Origin: Salinicoccus roseus
GTDB lineage: Bacteria > Bacillota > Bacilli > Staphylococcales > Salinicoccaceae
Reading direction: 5' to 3'
Length of the DNA stretch: 64,000 bases
Assembly: GCF_003814515.1 (NCBI RefSeq)
Contig: NZ_RKQJ01000002.1
Location: forward strand, 1 to 64,000
A model generated the notes under the pieces. That model did not search any database and was not told where the DNA came from. It saw nothing but the letters and a program-made list of their open reading frames with translations. The position numbers and the translations under genes are program-made. Below, piece by piece: positions 61,126 through 64,000 of the stretch (positions within the stretch are counted from its first letter, which is position 1; the number at the start of each line of letters is the position of its first letter).

Positions 61126-63108
61126 TTATGCCACCTGCTCCGTCTTTTTCCATTTCACATAGTTCATCGCAAGGATCAGGATTGCGACCCCGATCCCGAT
61201 GATGTCGGTATATGTTTCAGGTACGATGAGCAGCAGAGCAGTGAGGATCAGCACTGCCCTGAAAATGATATTGATATGCGTCTTAAAGAATCCCTCGAGT
61301 CCGGCCGACAGTGCCAGCAGTCCGATCAGCGTAGTGGCGACGACAATCGCCACATCCATGAATCCGGCCAGCGGGTACTCTCTGGCGTTCGTCATCAACC
61401 CTTCTGTATCGACAAGCAGCAGGGCCGGTTCATAGATGAACAGGAAGGGGATGAGGAAACCGGCAATGGAAAGCTTCAATGCCTGGAAGCCTGTCGTCAT
61501 CGGATCCCCTCCCGATACCCCGGCACCTGCGAATGCAGCAAGCGCCACAGGCGGCGTCACATTGGCGAATATGCCGAAGTAGAATACGAACATGTGCGCG
61601 AGCAGTATCGGAATGCCGAATTCCGCCAGGGCCGGGGCCGCCATCGTCGCTGTGATGATATACGCAGGGATGGACGGCAGTCCCATGCCGAGGATCATGG
61701 ATGCGATCATTGTAAAGAACAGGGTCAGGAAGAGTGAACCTGCACCGAGACTTGCAATGGCTGAAGTCATGACAGCACCGAAACTTGTCAGGGAAACGAC
61801 ACCGATGATGATGCCGACCACCGCACAGGCGATCATGACGGACAGTGCCTGCTGGGCACCGACGGCCATCGCTTCAAATATCTCCTTCACCGACATGCGC
61901 GTCGTCTTCCTCATCGTTGCGATGACGACTGTCAGCAGGAGTGTATAGATGGCAGCTCTTGGAATCGGGAAGTTCATGTAGAGCATCACGATCAGCCCGA
62001 TGATTGGAATGAGGAGGTGTCCCCGCTCCAGCATGACCGCCTTGACTTTCGGCAGATCCGCACGTGGAATGCCCTGGAGGTTGCGCTTGCCGGCACGATA
62101 GTGTACCTGCATGATGACGGCAAAGTAGTACAGCACGGCTGGAATCAGTGCGGCAAGTGCTATCGTGCCGTAGTTGATGCCGGTCGTCTCCGCCATGATG
62201 AAGGCACTCGCCCCCATGATCGGCGGCAGGATCTGTCCGCCGACCGAAGCACTGGCTTCGACGGCACCGGCAAAGTTCTTGTTGTAGCCGACCTTCTTCA
62301 TCAGCGGGATGGTGAACGCTCCCGTACTGACCACGTTCGCAACCGCCGCTCCATTGATGCTTCCCATGAAACCGCTGGAAACGACGGCCACTTTGGCTGG
62401 TCCACCCTTGTTGGCGCCTGCCAGGGCCATCGCCAGGTCATTGAAGAACTGGCCCATGCCTGATTTCTGCAGGAAGGCACCAAAAAGGATGAACAGGAAG
62501 ATGAAGTTGACGGACGCCCCGATTGCGGTCGAATAGAGCCCCTCCGTCTTCAGATAGAGCTGACCGAAGATGTCCCCGAGGTCAAACGGCCGCGTCATCA
62601 TCATGTTCGGCATGAAGCCGAAGTGGCTGATGAATGGATAGAGCAGGAATACGAGCGCCAGTATCGGCAAGATGATGCCGGTGACGCGCCTTGCCGCCTC
62701 CAGTATCAGCACGACGGTAAGTATCGCCATGATGATGTCCACCGTATTCGGTATACCGCCGCGCTCGACCACGATGGCCTGGTATTCGAGGATGATGTAT
62801 CCTGCCGTCGCCAGGCTCAGTGCAGCAAGAATCCAGTCATAGATCGGCAGTTTACCCCGGTCCTGCTTCTTGAATACAGGATAGAGCATATAGACGAGTG
62901 CAAGGCCGACCGCTACGTGCACAGCTCTCTGCTGCAGTGCCGGCATCGGGTTGAATACCATGTAGACATGGAAGAGCGAGTAGAGTACGGAGACGACCGT
63001 AACGATCCATACAATCGATTTTTTATCGAATTTCCGCGTTGCGGAATCCTTGTCATACTTCTCCAGGACCTCCTGTGTATCGGGTGCAGCTTGTGGTTCC
63101 TTAGTCAT
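61126..63108 (-). CDS. TRAP transporter fused permease (DctQM, TAXI type)
   Basis: A 660-residue membrane protein fusing the small (DctQ-like, about 30-130) and large (DctM-like, about 135-600) TRAP subunits, with a C-terminal extra pair of helices (about 605-655). Large-subunit marks: GFMGSINGAAVANVVSTGAFTIP, GGQILPPIMGASAFIMAE, GLPSIPAYIITATMAAPAL and ANVTPPVALAAFAGAG. It works with the TAXI-type binding protein encoded just upstream, using a sodium or proton gradient. The substrate is unknown (organic acids are usual). Confidence 0.93.
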   Translation of the reverse strand: MTKEPQAAPDTQEVLEKYDKDSATRKFDKKSIVWIVTVVSVLYSLFHVYMVFNPMPALQQRAVHVAVGLALVYMLYPVFKKQDRGKLPIYDWILAALSLATAGYIILEYQAIVVERGGIPNTVDIIMAILTVVLILEAARRVTGIILPILALVFLLYPFISHFGFMPNMMMTRPFDLGDIFGQLYLKTEGLYSTAIGASVNFIFLFILFGAFLQKSGMGQFFNDLAMALAGANKGGPAKVAVVSSGFMGSINGAAVANVVSTGAFTIPLMKKVGYNKNFAGAVEASASVGGQILPPIMGASAFIMAETTGINYGTIALAALIPAVLYYFAVIMQVHYRAGKRNLQGIPRADLPKVKAVMLERGHLLIPIIGLIVMLYMNFPIPRAAIYTLLLTVVIATMRKTTRMSVKEIFEAMAVGAQQALSVMIACAVVGIIIGVVSLTSFGAVMTSAIASLGAGSLFLTLFFTMIASMILGMGLPSIPAYIITATMAAPALAEFGIPILLAHMFVFYFGIFANVTPPVALAAFAGAGVSGGDPMTTGFQALKLSIAGFLIPFLFIYEPALLLVDTEGLMTNAREYPLAGFMDVAIVVATTLIGLLALSAGLEGFFKTHINIIFRAVLILTALLLIVPETYTDIIGIGVAILILAMNYVKWKKTEQVA

Positions 63109-63109
63109 A

Positions 63110-63583
63110 TTAACCTCCTGTTATCCGCTGTAGCAGCGTTGTATTTACAATCTTAACCTCTAGTGCGGTATTCGCTTCATAGAAATCATATAGTGGATAC
63201 TCCTTCTGGTTCTGGATGATTGTGGTCTTCACATTTTCCGAGACATTGAGGTAGAGTGCATCATATGTATCATTGACTGTGAATTTTACAAACCCTTCCT
63301 CAGTGACTTCCGGTTCACTTTCAGATTGATGGGGGACACCTGCACCAAAGGTCTCAAAATATGTGTCCGTCAGCAGAAAAGCATTTTGCTCCACTTCATA
63401 GACCTCATACCATTCCGACTTTTCGATGGAATGGATCCAGTGCAGTTCAAATGTTTCATCCGGCAGAAACCTGGCATCGTACCCTTCCGCCTCGAGCTTT
63501 ATCGTCCGTTCCGGAAAAAGGAATAGAAAGAGGAGCACCGCTAGAATGCTCCCCGTCAGTAGTACCTTGATCCTATTGTTCAT
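63110..63583 (-). CDS. DUF1850 membrane-anchored protein
   Basis: A 157-residue protein with one N-terminal membrane helix (about 6-24) and an extracellular part with the DUF1850 pattern LHWIHSIEKSEWYEVYEV. DUF1850 genes regularly lie between a TAXI-type binding protein and a fused TRAP permease, as here; the role is unknown. ATG at 63583 lies inside the end of the preceding gene (11-bp overlap) and has no clear ribosome site, so translation is probably coupled. Confidence 0.82.
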   Translation of the reverse strand: MNNRIKVLLTGSILAVLLFLFLFPERTIKLEAEGYDARFLPDETFELHWIHSIEKSEWYEVYEVEQNAFLLTDTYFETFGAGVPHQSESEPEVTEEGFVKFTVNDTYDALYLNVSENVKTTIIQNQKEYPLYDFYEANTALEVKIVNTTLLQRITGG

Positions 63584-64000
63584 CGTAGTAGCGCTGGGCT
63601 CCCGGATGGATGTCGATGACTGCACGTTCCTGGGCAGTCTCCAGACTGATGTCTTCCGCTGCCTGGTGGGAGTTAGCGAGGCTGTCCAGGTTCTCGAACA
63701 GATACTTAGTCAGTTCGTAGACATCATCTTCACTCAGGTCCTCCCTGACTACGAGTGCGTTCATGATTGCAGCCGTCGGTACGGCTTCTTCATTGCCATA
63801 TGTGTCTGCTGGAATTTCAAGGGCCTCGAAGTACTCTGCATCTTCTGAGAGCGTGTCCACCGCGTCCCCTTCAATCGGTACGATCTTCAGATCCACGGAG
63901 TTTTCTAACTCCATCACTGAAGCATTCGGCAGTCCGCTTGTCAGGAAGGCCGCATCAATCTGACCACCGCGCATCGCTTCCGCTGCTTCTGCGTACCCCA
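63573..64000 (-). CDS. TAXI-family TRAP solute-binding protein (C-terminal part, partial)
   Basis: The last 142 or so residues of an extracellular binding protein; the N-terminus lies beyond the right edge. Visible TAXI-family features: GGQIDAAFLTSGLPNASVMEL, the VPTAAIMNALVVREDLSED segment where the chain returns through the hinge, and the C-terminal IDIHPGAQRYYDEQ. It delivers the substrate to the fused permease. The frame is open to position 64000. Confidence 0.88.
   Translation of the reverse strand, partial: GYAEAAEAMRGGQIDAAFLTSGLPNASVMELENSVDLKIVPIEGDAVDTLSEDAEYFEALEIPADTYGNEEAVPTAAIMNALVVREDLSEDDVYELTKYLFENLDSLANSHQAAEDISLETAQERAVIDIHPGAQRYYDEQ

Noticed and set aside
49708-64000. A genomic island or prophage in the right-hand part
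   Set aside because: Gene content is more variable, but no integrase, transposase, tRNA-borne attachment repeat or abrupt change in base composition is visible.

Overview
The window looks like chromosome of a low-GC Gram-positive bacterium of the family Staphylococcaceae, but with clearly more G+C than Staphylococcus aureus, as in halotolerant relatives such as Salinicoccus or Jeotgalicoccus. That placement is an inference. It rests on gene order (alr-mazEF-rsbUVW-sigB, murF-rodA-cls, ssb-ywpF-fabZ-murA-atp operon-mnaA-upp-glyA, prfA-rpmE-rho-murZ-fba-pyrG-rpoE), on near-identity of sigma-B, MazF and catalase to the S. aureus proteins as I remember them, and on a type II pantothenate kinase. 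No transposase, integrase, phage gene or CRISPR array is visible.

Layout. 1-900: the 5' end of a 16S rRNA gene on the minus strand, preceded by tRNA-Gly, tRNA-Leu and tRNA-Glu and three strong promoters. 960-2790: a possible structured RNA, a PerR box and catalase. 2795-12270: tex, then a minus-strand stress and envelope cluster (three PH-domain membrane proteins, acpS, alr, mazEF, rsbUVW-sigB). 12400-21750: RNA helicase, hydrolase, murF, rodA, a small unknown gene, cardiolipin synthase, yidC and a LysM/Rpf-like secreted muralytic protein. 21795-32210: ssb, ywpF, fabZ, epuA, murA, ywzB and the full nine-gene F-type ATP synthase operon. 32266-43632: housekeeping genes for wall precursor supply (mnaA, second murA), uracil salvage, one-carbon metabolism, translation termination and Rho. 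43780-49635: fba, a DUF2529 gene, a P1B-4 metal-efflux ATPase with a Fur-like box, pyrG with a CTP-sensing attenuator, and rpoE.

49708-64000 is more accessory. It holds an acetyltransferase, an OpuD-like osmolyte transporter behind a sigma-B-type promoter, coaW, an orphan ABC ATPase, a K+(Na+)/H+ antiporter with a lipoprotein, OsmC, an atypical Nramp transporter beside an atypical ureohydrolase, arsRBC, and a TAXI-type TRAP transporter that runs off the right edge.

The genes fit a salt- and stress-adapted coccus. Sigma-B and its partner-switching regulators sit here with one autoregulatory promoter and one probable target (the betaine transporter). Oxidative and metal stress are covered by PerR-linked catalase, Fur-linked metal efflux, OsmC and arsenic resistance. 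Most of the window is conserved core. The least explained features are the Nramp/ureohydrolase pair, both with substituted metal-site residues; an AUU start codon for a hydrolase; a folded RNA upstream of catalase; and a terminator palindrome that gives two convergent proteins the same C-terminus.
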